A stretch of DNA of 8,885 nucleotides from positions 1 to 8,885 of the forward strand of contig CAMLHT010000159.1 in the NCBI GenBank assembly GCA_946479895.1, given 5' to 3'. Each line of letters starts with the position of its first letter. Position 1 is the first letter of the stretch. The position numbers and the translations under genes are program-made. This DNA comes from an uncultured Gemmatimonadota bacterium (lineage in GTDB: Bacteria > Gemmatimonadota > Gemmatimonadetes > Gemmatimonadales > Gemmatimonadaceae). Below the pieces are notes generated by a model. The model saw only the letters and a program-made list of their open reading frames with translations. It had not been told where the DNA came from and did no database searches. Below, piece after piece: positions 1 to 6,867 of this stretch.

Positions 1-446
1 TGTACGCGTCGGTAGGGAGCTACGTCATCCAGTCGTGGCGCCTGTTCGACCTGCGCATCCGACATCATCCGCCATACTGGATGGCGGGACTGGTCGCCGC
101 GGCGATCTACGCGAACTTCTTCACGCATCACTTCATCCCCGACCTGCGCTGGTACCTCGCTGCGCTCGCGCTCGGCCTCTACGCGCGCACCACGGTGATC
201 TTCCGCCCGATCGACCGCGATCGCCGCATGCCACTGCTCGTTGCGTTCGTGCTCATCGGCTTCTTCGTCTGGCTCGCCGAGAACGTGAGCACCTTTTTCG
301 GTATCTGGCGGTATCCGGACCAGCTCGGCGCATGGACGGCAGTGCATGTCGGCAAGTGGAGCTCGTGGTCGCTGCTGGTGGTGATGACGTTCACCATCGT
401 GGCGAACCTGAAGCACATCAAGGAGCGGGTGCACGTGCCGGCGTGA
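1..446 (+). CDS. DUF817 family integral membrane protein (3' part only)
   Basis: The reading frame is open from base 3 with no stop before the TGA at 444-446, so this is the C-terminal 147 residues of a gene that starts to the left. The ATG at 81 is probably internal, because the 26 codons before it read as family-like protein (YASVGSYVIQSWRLFDLRIR, then HHPPYW). From memory these match DUF817, as do NFFTHH, PDLRWYL, a WLAENVSTFFGIWRYPDQ block and GKWSSWSLLVVMTFTIVANLK near the C-terminus. About four hydrophobic stretches are visible (around bases 81-120, 145-200, 225-300 and 360-410), so the protein sits in the cytoplasmic membrane. DUF817 proteins are about 260-270 residues long, so a little over half is present. 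The biochemical function of the family is unknown to me. The gene shares direction but no visible functional link with the kinases downstream and is 279 bases away from them. Family assignment is confident; function is open. Confidence 0.88.
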   Translation, partial: YASVGSYVIQSWRLFDLRIRHHPPYWMAGLVAAAIYANFFTHHFIPDLRWYLAALALGLYARTTVIFRPIDRDRRMPLLVAFVLIGFFVWLAENVSTFFGIWRYPDQLGAWTAVHVGKWSSWSLLVVMTFTIVANLKHIKERVHVPA

Positions 447-725
447 GGGGCTACGCGAAGTCAGGGAACTTCCCCACAGCCGCACCCTGCTCCCCGATAG
501 TCCTGCCGCCGCGCTCGGCGCTTCTTTGAATGCTCTCCAGTGCGGTGCATGCGCCCTCCGGCGGAGCCGGACGAAGCAGCCTGGGCTCCGGCACGCAAGT
601 CGCTCTAATGGTTGAGTCTACGCGCTCGCGACGCTCGTGCTCGCCACACGACCGGTCACACTCGACCGAGGCACGATCCAGCCTTCTCCCTCCGCACGGG
701 GTTGCCAGCGTGCCAGAAGTATCCG
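447..725 (+). other. Intergenic region upstream of the first sensor kinase
   Basis: These 279 bases separate the DUF817 gene from the kinase start at 726. Translations through here in all frames are rich in Arg, Ser, Pro and His and do not look like protein, including the 38 codons from a TTG at 612 that are in frame with the kinase. A weak stem can be drawn from CGGAGCC (562-568) and GGCTCCG (584-590) with a 15-base loop, but no T-run follows. I see no convincing -35/-10 pair or sigma-54 site. The promoter of the two-component operon is expected here by position only. Confidence 0.5.
715..719 (+). promoter_or_regulatory. Weak ribosome-binding site supporting the ATG at 726
   Basis: AGAAG lies six bases before the ATG at 726 and is a partial Shine-Dalgarno match at a normal distance. 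It is the main sequence support, besides domain layout, for starting the kinase at 726 and not at the in-frame TTG at 612. Confidence 0.4.
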
Positions 726-3392
726 ATGGACCCTGATTATCAACTGCTCTTCCGCTCGGTTCCCGGGCTGTACCTCGTCCTCACCCCTGAATTCATGATC
801 GCGGAGGCGAGCGATGCACGCCTCCACGCCACCATGACGCGCCGCGACGAGATCCTCGGGCGCGGCCTGTTCGAGATCTTTCCCGACGATCCCGACGACC
901 CATCGGCGACCGGCGTCGAGAACCTGCGCGCCTCGCTGGAGCGCGTCCTTCGCGATCGTCGTCCCGATGTGATGCAGATCCAGAAGTACAGCCTGCGTCG
1001 GCCGCCGTCGGCGGGTGGCGATTTCGAGCCGCGCTACTGGAGCCCGGTCAACGTTCCCGTCCTGGCTCCGGACGGCGAGGTCCTCTGCATCATCCACCGG
1101 GTGGAGGACGTGACGGAGTTCGTGCGCGCAGTGACGGAGATCGCCCCCGTCACGTCCGACGGGCACGACCTCGCGGAAGATCTCAGGAGCAGGTCGGATC
1201 ACGTGGCGGCGACGGTCTTCCGCCAGGCGCAGGACATCCAGGAAACGAATCGCCAGCTCCGCGCGGCGAACGCCGCCCTCGCGCTCGCGCACGACGAAGC
1301 ACGCGTGACCGAGAAGCGTACGCGGGAGATCCTCGACAGCATCGGCGACGCCTTCTATGCGGTGGACGAGGAGTGGCGCTTCACTTATGCCAATCGCGTC
1401 CTCGAGGAGATGTGGCAGATACCGCGCGAGTCCCTGCTCGGCCGGCGGCTGCTCGACGTCTTCCCCGACCTGCGCGGCACCGAGCTGGAGGACCAGCTGT
1501 GTCGCGCGCTACGCGAGCAGCGCGCCGTGATGTACGAGACGCCATCGGCCACTCTTCCGGGCCGCTGGCTGAACGTTCGCATCTTTCCTACCGGCCACGG
1601 CGCGACGCTGTACCTCAAGGACGTCACGGCGCGACAGCGCGCCACCGAGGCGGTACGCCTGCTGGCAGAGGCCGGCCGCGTGCTCAGCGACTCGCTCGAC
1701 CTGGACACCACTCTCCACGCGGCGGCGCACCTCATCGCGCCGGGCATGGCCGAGATGTGCCTGATCGACGTGCTCGACGCCGACGGAGAGATCCGCCGCG
1801 CCGTGCGCCTGCACGCCAATGCGGAGGAAGCGGCTCGCGTGGACTCCACCGAAACGCTCGGGCGCTTGGACAGCGCACCGCACCCGGTGGCCGCCCAGGT
1901 GATCCGTTCCGGTCGGCCACTCCTCATTCGCGAGGTCAGCGACCAGTCACTCGCCTCCATCGCGCACGGCGGCCGGGCGGAGGGAATCCGGGACGATGCC
2001 ACGCTCCACTCGCTGATCGTGGTTCCACTCCTCGCGCAGGATCGCGTGGTCGGTGCGATGAAGCTCGGCATCACGAGAGGTGCGCGTCGCTTCGATGAAC
2101 AGGATCTCGCCCTTGCCGAGGAGCTGGGCCGCCGCATCGGTGTGGCGCTCGACAATGCCGCACTGTATCGCCAGGCCGATGACGCGCAGCGCCGCGCACA
2201 GGTGCTCAGCCGCGTCGCCGTGGCTTCGAACGAGGCGCCCACCAGCGCAGCCGCCTTCCAATCCGCGGTCGACGCGGTGTGCCTCACGCTGCACTGGTCG
2301 GTGGGACACGCCTTCCGCGTGGACGGCTCGGCGTTCAGCCCCCTCGCGCCGGTCGACAGCTGGCACGACTCGGATCCATCGGCGCACCGCGCGTTTCGCA
2401 ACGCCACGACGTCGCTCCGGATCGCCCAGGACGACGGGTTGCCGGGCCGAGTCCTCTCGACAAGGCGTCCCGTCTGGGTGGAGGACCTCGCGGCAGATCC
2501 GCATTTCATGCGACGCGACGCCGCGCACCGCTCCGGTTTGCGCTCGGCCGTCGCCATCCCGGTACTCGTCGGGAGCGAGGTGCGCGCGGTGCTGGAGCTG
2601 TTCTCCGACGAGGTACGTGAGGCGGACTCGCACGTGCTCGAAGCGCTCGGCCAGGTGGGCACCCAGCTCGGCCGCGTGATCGAGCGCGAGGAGGCAGCGA
2701 CCGTGCGCCAGAAACTCCTCGAGCGAATCGTGTTCGCGCAGGAAGAGGAGCGCCGGCGCATCTCGCGCGAGCTGCATGATCAGATGGGCCAGCACCTGTC
2801 GGCTCTGATGCTCGGCGTGCAATCGCTCCGCCGGGACTGCGTCGAGAACCCGAACGCCATGCGGCAGATCGCCCGCCTGGAGGAGGTGGCGGAGCGCGTC
2901 GCCACCGAAGCGCGCGATCTCGCCCTCGCGCTCCGACCGACGCTGCTGGACGACTTCGGCCTCGCCAGCGCCATCCGCGCCTACGTGGAGCGCTGGTCGG
3001 CCGATGCCAGGATGCCGGTCATCCTCGAATGCAGCGGTCTCGAGGACCAGCGGTTGCCGCCCACCGTCGAGACGGCGGTGTACCGGATCGTACTCGAGGC
3101 GCTCACCAACGTCGCACGCCACGCCGCCGCCTCGCACATCAACGTCATCCTCGAGATCGTCGACTCGTGCATGACGGCCATCGTCGAGGACGACGGCCAC
3201 GGCTTCGACGTGGACCTGGCGCGCGCAGCGGGACGGCTCGGTCTCGTGACGATGAGCGAACGGGCGGCACTGGCCGGCGGATCGCTCGTCATCGAGTCCG
3301 GACCCGGGGAGGGTACCACCATCATCGCGCGCTTTCCCCTCGACGAGCGGGATCGGGCGAGCGACGCGACACGCGACCCCACCTCCGCATGA
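726..3392 (+). CDS. Soluble PAS-PAS-GAF-GAF sensor histidine kinase (HisKA_3 / NarX-like family)
   Basis: This is an 888-residue cytoplasmic sensor kinase; no transmembrane segment or signal peptide is visible. The order is: PAS (about 1-132, with GLYLVLTPEFMI near the start and YWSPVNVPVL and VEDVTEFV near the end), a coiled-coil linker (about 148-200), a second PAS (202-305), GAF (312-480), a second GAF (493-655), HisKA_3 dimerisation domain (660-745) and HATPase_c (770-875). The phosphoacceptor is His684 in RRRISRELHDQMGQHLSAL. The ATPase shows Asn795 in EALTNVARHA, Asp823 in EDDGHGF, the GLVTMSERAALAGG stretch typical of this subfamily, and GPGEGT near 859. All catalytic motifs look intact, so it should autophosphorylate and pass phosphate to the regulator encoded next, which overlaps its stop by four bases. 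The start at 726 is chosen because the PAS fold begins at once. A TTG start at 612 would add 38 Arg/His-rich residues that resemble no domain. The ligands of the PAS and GAF domains cannot be read from sequence, and I see no haem or bilin attachment motif. Confidence 0.93.
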   Translation: MDPDYQLLFRSVPGLYLVLTPEFMIAEASDARLHATMTRRDEILGRGLFEIFPDDPDDPSATGVENLRASLERVLRDRRPDVMQIQKYSLRRPPSAGGDFEPRYWSPVNVPVLAPDGEVLCIIHRVEDVTEFVRAVTEIAPVTSDGHDLAEDLRSRSDHVAATVFRQAQDIQETNRQLRAANAALALAHDEARVTEKRTREILDSIGDAFYAVDEEWRFTYANRVLEEMWQIPRESLLGRRLLDVFPDLRGTELEDQLCRALREQRAVMYETPSATLPGRWLNVRIFPTGHGATLYLKDVTARQRATEAVRLLAEAGRVLSDSLDLDTTLHAAAHLIAPGMAEMCLIDVLDADGEIRRAVRLHANAEEAARVDSTETLGRLDSAPHPVAAQVIRSGRPLLIREVSDQSLASIAHGGRAEGIRDDATLHSLIVVPLLAQDRVVGAMKLGITRGARRFDEQDLALAEELGRRIGVALDNAALYRQADDAQRRAQVLSRVAVASNEAPTSAAAFQSAVDAVCLTLHWSVGHAFRVDGSAFSPLAPVDSWHDSDPSAHRAFRNATTSLRIAQDDGLPGRVLSTRRPVWVEDLAADPHFMRRDAAHRSGLRSAVAIPVLVGSEVRAVLELFSDEVREADSHVLEALGQVGTQLGRVIEREEAATVRQKLLERIVFAQEEERRRISRELHDQMGQHLSALMLGVQSLRRDCVENPNAMRQIARLEEVAERVATEARDLALALRPTLLDDFGLASAIRAYVERWSADARMPVILECSGLEDQRLPPTVETAVYRIVLEALTNVARHAAASHINVILEIVDSCMTAIVEDDGHGFDVDLARAAGRLGLVTMSERAALAGGSLVIESGPGEGTTIIARFPLDERDRASDATRDPTSA

Positions 3393-4060
3393 GGACGCGT
3401 GACGGCACGTCTCCGCTCCGCATCGTCATCGCGGACGATCATCCGATCGTGCGCGAGGGCATCCGCAGCCTGATCGACGCGCAGACGGACATGTCGGTGG
3501 TGGGCGAGGCGGGCGACGGCGCAGAGGCGCTCGACGCGGTGGCCGCGCTGCTTCCCGACCTGCTCGTGGTGGACATGTCCATGCCCAACTGGAATGGCGC
3601 CCAGGTCACGCGACGCGTCCGGCACGACTGGCCGAGCGTCCGCGTGATCGCGCTGACGGTGCACGACGACCGCGACTACCTCGCGCAGCTCCTCAAGGCC
3701 GGCGTCTCCGGCTACGTGGTCAAGCGCGCCGCGAGTGGGGACCTCATCAATGCCATCCGCACCGTCGCGATGGGGGGCGTGTACCTCGACCCGCGCGTGG
3801 CGGGCGACGTGGTAAACGAGTTCGTCGGCGATGCCACGGAGCCATCGCGTGACCCGCCCGATGAGCTGAGCGACCGCGAGCGCCAGGTGCTCAAGCAGGT
3901 CGGTCGCGGCTTCTCCAACAAGGAGATCGCCCTCCAGCTCGCCATCTCGGTGAAGACGGTCGAGACGTACAAGGCCCGCATCCTCGAGAAGCTTGGGCTC
4001 CGCGGACGTGCCGACATGGTGCGCTACGCCCTTCGCCGCGGCTGGCTGGACGAAGCGTAG
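3389..4060 (+). CDS. NarL/FixJ-family response regulator (REC plus LuxR-type HTH)
   Basis: This is a 223-residue DNA-binding response regulator, a normal length for the family. The receiver spans about residues 11-125. It has the acidic pair Asp16-Asp17 (IVIADDHPIVREGI), phosphoacceptor Asp62 (LLVVDMSMPNWNG), switch Thr90 (ALTVHDD) and Lys112 (GYVVKRAAS). A short linker leads to a LuxR-type helix-turn-helix at about 158-219: LSDRERQVL, then FSNKEIA, then ISVKTVETYKARILEKLGL with the recognition helix. The ATG overlaps the kinase stop as ATGA (3389-3392). No Shine-Dalgarno is visible before it, so translation is probably coupled to the kinase. It is almost certainly the cognate partner of the 726-3392 kinase, since HisKA_3 kinases pair with NarL-type regulators. 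On phosphorylation it should dimerise and act on promoters; its targets are unknown and may include its own operon. A perfect hairpin begins 11 bases after the stop. Confidence 0.95.
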   Translation: MRTRDGTSPLRIVIADDHPIVREGIRSLIDAQTDMSVVGEAGDGAEALDAVAALLPDLLVVDMSMPNWNGAQVTRRVRHDWPSVRVIALTVHDDRDYLAQLLKAGVSGYVVKRAASGDLINAIRTVAMGGVYLDPRVAGDVVNEFVGDATEPSRDPPDELSDRERQVLKQVGRGFSNKEIALQLAISVKTVETYKARILEKLGLRGRADMVRYALRRGWLDEA

Positions 4061-4071
4061 CGCCCCGCCGC

Positions 4072-4107
4072 GGATGCGATGTCGGGGTAAGCCCCGACAT
4101 CGCATCC
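4072..4107 (+). terminator. Perfect 16-bp inverted repeat, probable end of the two-component operon
   Basis: Bases 4072-4087 (GGATGCGATGTCGGGG) are exactly complementary to 4092-4107, with a four-base loop, TAAG. The stem starts 11 bases after the response-regulator stop, which is where a terminator is expected. No T-run follows on either strand, so it is not a standard intrinsic terminator. It could instead stall polymerase, protect the mRNA 3' end, serve as a palindromic regulator-binding site, or be a copy of a dispersed repeat. The hairpin is certain from sequence; its role is inferred. Confidence 0.6.
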
Positions 4108-4109
4108 AC

Positions 4110-4135
4110 TGTCCCGATACCCCACGCGCGGGACA
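4110..4135 (+). repeat. Second, smaller inverted repeat in the spacer before the hybrid kinase
   Basis: TGTCCCG (4110-4116) pairs with CGGGACA (4129-4135) around a 12-base loop. Within that loop TACCCC (4118-4123) could instead pair with GGGGTA (4084-4089) of the first hairpin, so the two structures could be mutually exclusive. A seven-base GC-rich stem can arise by chance in DNA like this. The remaining spacer, 4136-4208, shows no clear promoter and no good ribosome-binding site before the ATG at 4209. Confidence 0.35.
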
Positions 4136-4208
4136 TCCGCATGTTTGGCCATACCATCCGATTCGGCGCCGTTCCAGCGCCGGCCGCGAGCATCCTCCGC
4201 AGTAGTTC

Positions 4209-6863
4209 ATGTCGAGCGTTCCCGCGATCCCTGAGCGCTGTCTGGCGCTCTCCCACGAGCTCTACGCCGTGTTTTCCGTGCAAGGCGTCGTCATCGACGC
4301 CAGCGGGGCCTGGGCGCGTGTCCTTGGCCGCGCGCCGGAAGCCGTGCGCGGCTGCGTGTCTGCCGACCTCATGCCACGACCCGACACCGCGCACTTCCTC
4401 CTCGCCCTGGCTGATGCCCAGAGCGCGGCGGAGCCGGTGATCGAACGAGAGACCAGGTGCCGCCACGCCGATGGGTCGCTGCGCACGATCACATGGCGGC
4501 TCGCGCCGGCGAACGGCAGCGGGCCGGTCGCCGCCGCCGGGCAGGACATCAGCCTGCTCGAGGCCCACACCGTCGACACCTTGCGCGCCGCCCGGAAGAC
4601 TTTCGAACGGATGGTGGCGAGCGTCCCGGGGATGGTCTTCCAGTATTCGCTCGGGATCGACGGCGCGTTCACCTTTCCCTTCATCAGCGAGGGCGCTCGC
4701 CAGATCTTTGGTCGCTCGCCGGCGGAAATCCAGCGGGCGCCACACCTCGCGCTCGAGCAGATCCATCCGGAGGACCGTGAGGAATACGAGCGCAGCGTCC
4801 GCGAATCGTCGTCCACGCTCCAGCCCGGGCAGTGGGAAGGGCGGGTCATCAACACGTCCGGCGACATCGTGTGGGTGCGCGGCGTGTCGCGTCCCGAACG
4901 TCAGGCTGACGGCAGCATCGCCTGGAACGGCGTGTTGCTGGACGTCTCGGAGCGGCGGCGCGCCGAGCTCGAGCGACAGGATAGCGAGCGACGGTTCCGA
5001 TCGCTGTTCGACCACAATCCTGACGCCGTCTACTCGTTCGACCGTGAAGGTCGCTTCACGAGCGGGAATCCAGCGCTCAAGGAACTGCTCGGCTACGAGG
5101 AACACGAGCTGATCGGTCGCTCGTTCGCGCCGATGCTGCAGCCGGAGCACCTCGACTCCACCCTCGCGAATTTCGAGGCCGCGTTGCGTGGCGACTCACG
5201 ACGGTACGTGACCAGCGCGCGGCACAAGGACGGTCACCGCGTGGACGCCGCGGTGACGAACCTTCCCATCGTGGTGGGAGGCGAGATCACCGGCGTGTTC
5301 GGCATCGCGCGCGACCTCACCGAGCAACGGCGGGCCGAAGAGGCGCTGCGGCGGAGCGAGGCCCGCTTCCGAACGATGATGGAGCACGCCGCGGACATCG
5401 TGGCCATCCTCGACGCGACCGGCGCCATCCGCTACACCAACCCGCCATTTGCACGCGGGCTTGGCTATCCCCAGGACGCGATCTTCGGCCACTCCGCGTT
5501 CGACCTCGTGCATCCCGAGGACCTGCGTCGCGCGCAGGACGCGTTCGACTCGGCGGTGACGGACGCGGAGACGCAGCGCGTCGAGCTGCGCCTGCGCCAC
5601 CTCGATGGCACGTGGCGACAGCTCGATCTCATGGCACACAGCCTCCTCGGCGATCCCGTCGTGGCCGGCGTGGTCGTGAGCGGCCGCGACGTCACCGAGC
5701 ACCGACAGCTCGAGGAGCAGCTTCGTCAGTCCCAGCGCATCGACACGGTCGGCAAGCTGGCCGGCGGCATCGCGCACGATTTCAACAACCTGCTCACGAT
5801 CATCAAGGGCCGCTGCGAGTGCCTCCTCGCCGACATGCGCGAGGGCGGGCCCTGGCGCGACGAAGTCGCTGAGGTGAACCGCGCGGCCGATCGTGCCGCG
5901 GGCCTCACGCGCCAGCTGCTCGCCTTCAGTCGCAAGCAGATCCTCAACCCACAGCCGCTCGACCTGAACGAGCTCGTGCTCGGCATCAGCCGCATGCTCA
6001 TGCGACTGATTGGCGAGGACATCGAGACGGTGACCCGCCTCAGCCCCGACGCGGGCATCGTGCTCGCCGACGCCGGCCAACTGGAGCAGGTGGTCATCAA
6101 CCTCGCCGTGAACGCCCGTGATGCGATGCCCAACGGGGGGCGCCTCGTCATCGAGACACGGAGCGTCGAGCTCGATGGGATGCGGCCATCCGGGGTTCCC
6201 CTGCCGCTCGTCGGCCGCGTCGCGCAGCTCATCGTGCGCGACACCGGGCACGGCATCGCGCCGGAGATCCAGTCGCGCATCTTCGAGCCGTTCTTCACGA
6301 CGAAGGAACCGGGGCGCGGCACGGGCCTCGGCCTCGCCACCGTCTACGGGATCGTGAAGCAGTCGAACGGCCATGTGTGGTGCGAGAGCGAGCCGGGCCG
6401 CGGGACCACCTTCGTCGTGTCGCTCCCGTGCGCCGAGGCCGCGCCAGCCAGCCCCGCACCGCCGAGCGAGGCGTCTGCCGATGTCGCGTCGGAGACGATC
6501 CTGCTCGTGGAAGACGAAGTGGCGGTCCGCTCGCTCACGAAGCGCATCCTCGCCGCGCAAGGCTACCATGTGCTCGAGGCGGGAAACGGCGAGGAGGCGC
6601 TCGCGATCGCGGAGGATCACGACGGCCCGATCCATCTGCTGCTGACCGACGCGGTGATGCCCAGAATGGGCGGTGCCGAGCTCTCGCGCATCATGCGCGC
6701 TCGCCGGCCGGAGCTCAGGATTCTGTGCATGTCCGGCTACACCGACGACGAGATGCTCCGCCGCGGCTTCAGCGAGGACGTTCTCTCCCTCATCCAGAAG
6801 CCCTTCGACGCGAGCGAGCTCACGCGCCGCGTTCGACGGATACTCGCGTCGGCCGCGGCGTAG
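4209..6863 (+). CDS. Soluble hybrid histidine kinase with four PAS domains and a C-terminal receiver
   Basis: This 884-residue protein has no transmembrane segment. The order is: a divergent PAS (about 8-118); PAS of the PAS_3 type (132-250; [33 protein letters not shown]); a third PAS (262-370; [17 protein letters not shown], ending [14 protein letters not shown]); a fourth PAS (385-495; ending [18 protein letters not shown]); HisKA with phosphoacceptor His523 in [16 protein letters not shown]; HATPase_c with Asn635 ([14 protein letters not shown]), Asp678 (VRDTGHGI), [19 protein letters not shown]; an Ala/Pro-rich linker (about 742-762); and a receiver (about 763-880) with Glu768-Asp769, phosphoacceptor Asp814 ([12 protein letters not shown]), Ser842 (CMSGYTDD) and Lys864 (IQKPFD). 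All catalytic residues are present. There is no HPt domain and no DNA-binding output, so phosphate either leaves through an HPt protein elsewhere or the receiver tunes the kinase. An in-frame TAG at 4203-4205 makes 4209 the first possible ATG, although no Shine-Dalgarno precedes it. The next kinase gene starts four bases after the stop, implying co-transcription. Confidence 0.94.
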   Translation: MSSVPAIPERCLALSHELYAVFSVQGVVIDASGAWARVLGRAPEAVRGCVSADLMPRPDTAHFLLALADAQSAAEPVIERETRCRHADGSLRTITWRLAPANGSGPVAAAGQDISLLEAHTVDTLRAARKTFERMVASVPGMVFQYSLGIDGAFTFPFISEGARQIFGRSPAEIQRAPHLALEQIHPEDREEYERSVRESSSTLQPGQWEGRVINTSGDIVWVRGVSRPERQADGSIAWNGVLLDVSERRRAELERQDSERRFRSLFDHNPDAVYSFDREGRFTSGNPALKELLGYEEHELIGRSFAPMLQPEHLDSTLANFEAALRGDSRRYVTSARHKDGHRVDAAVTNLPIVVGGEITGVFGIARDLTEQRRAEEALRRSEARFRTMMEHAADIVAILDATGAIRYTNPPFARGLGYPQDAIFGHSAFDLVHPEDLRRAQDAFDSAVTDAETQRVELRLRHLDGTWRQLDLMAHSLLGDPVVAGVVVSGRDVTEHRQLEEQLRQSQRIDTVGKLAGGIAHDFNNLLTIIKGRCECLLADMREGGPWRDEVAEVNRAADRAAGLTRQLLAFSRKQILNPQPLDLNELVLGISRMLMRLIGEDIETVTRLSPDAGIVLADAGQLEQVVINLAVNARDAMPNGGRLVIETRSVELDGMRPSGVPLPLVGRVAQLIVRDTGHGIAPEIQSRIFEPFFTTKEPGRGTGLGLATVYGIVKQSNGHVWCESEPGRGTTFVVSLPCAEAAPASPAPPSEASADVASETILLVEDEVAVRSLTKRILAAQGYHVLEAGNGEEALAIAEDHDGPIHLLLTDAVMPRMGGAELSRIMRARRPELRILCMSGYTDDEMLRRGFSEDVLSLIQKPFDASELTRRVRRILASAAA

Positions 6864-6867
6864 CCGA

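Noticed and set aside
562..590. Candidate terminator stem after the DUF817 gene
   Set aside because: It is only seven base pairs with a 15-base loop, has no T-run, and lies over 100 bases after the stop; chance is a sufficient explanation in GC-rich DNA.
530..736. Possible 68-residue small protein in the intergenic region
   Set aside because: It is Ser/Arg-rich with no conserved-looking segment or ribosome-binding site, and it overlaps the kinase start in another frame.
2202..2690. Second GAF domain as a bilin- or haem-binding photosensor
   Set aside because: It lacks phytochrome-type chromophore motifs. The stretches DGLPGRVLSTRRPVW and SAVAIPVLVGSEV are those of a general signalling GAF.
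1385..3200. Long - strand open frames (458 and 417 codons) opposite the first kinase
   Set aside because: They lie antisense to a clear PAS-GAF kinase, have low-complexity Arg/Ser-rich or Arg/Ala-rich translations, and show no recognisable fold.
2981..5150. - strand open frames spanning the regulator and the spacer
   Set aside because: They cross several genes with intact + strand motifs and the perfect hairpin; the composition is that of a shadow frame.
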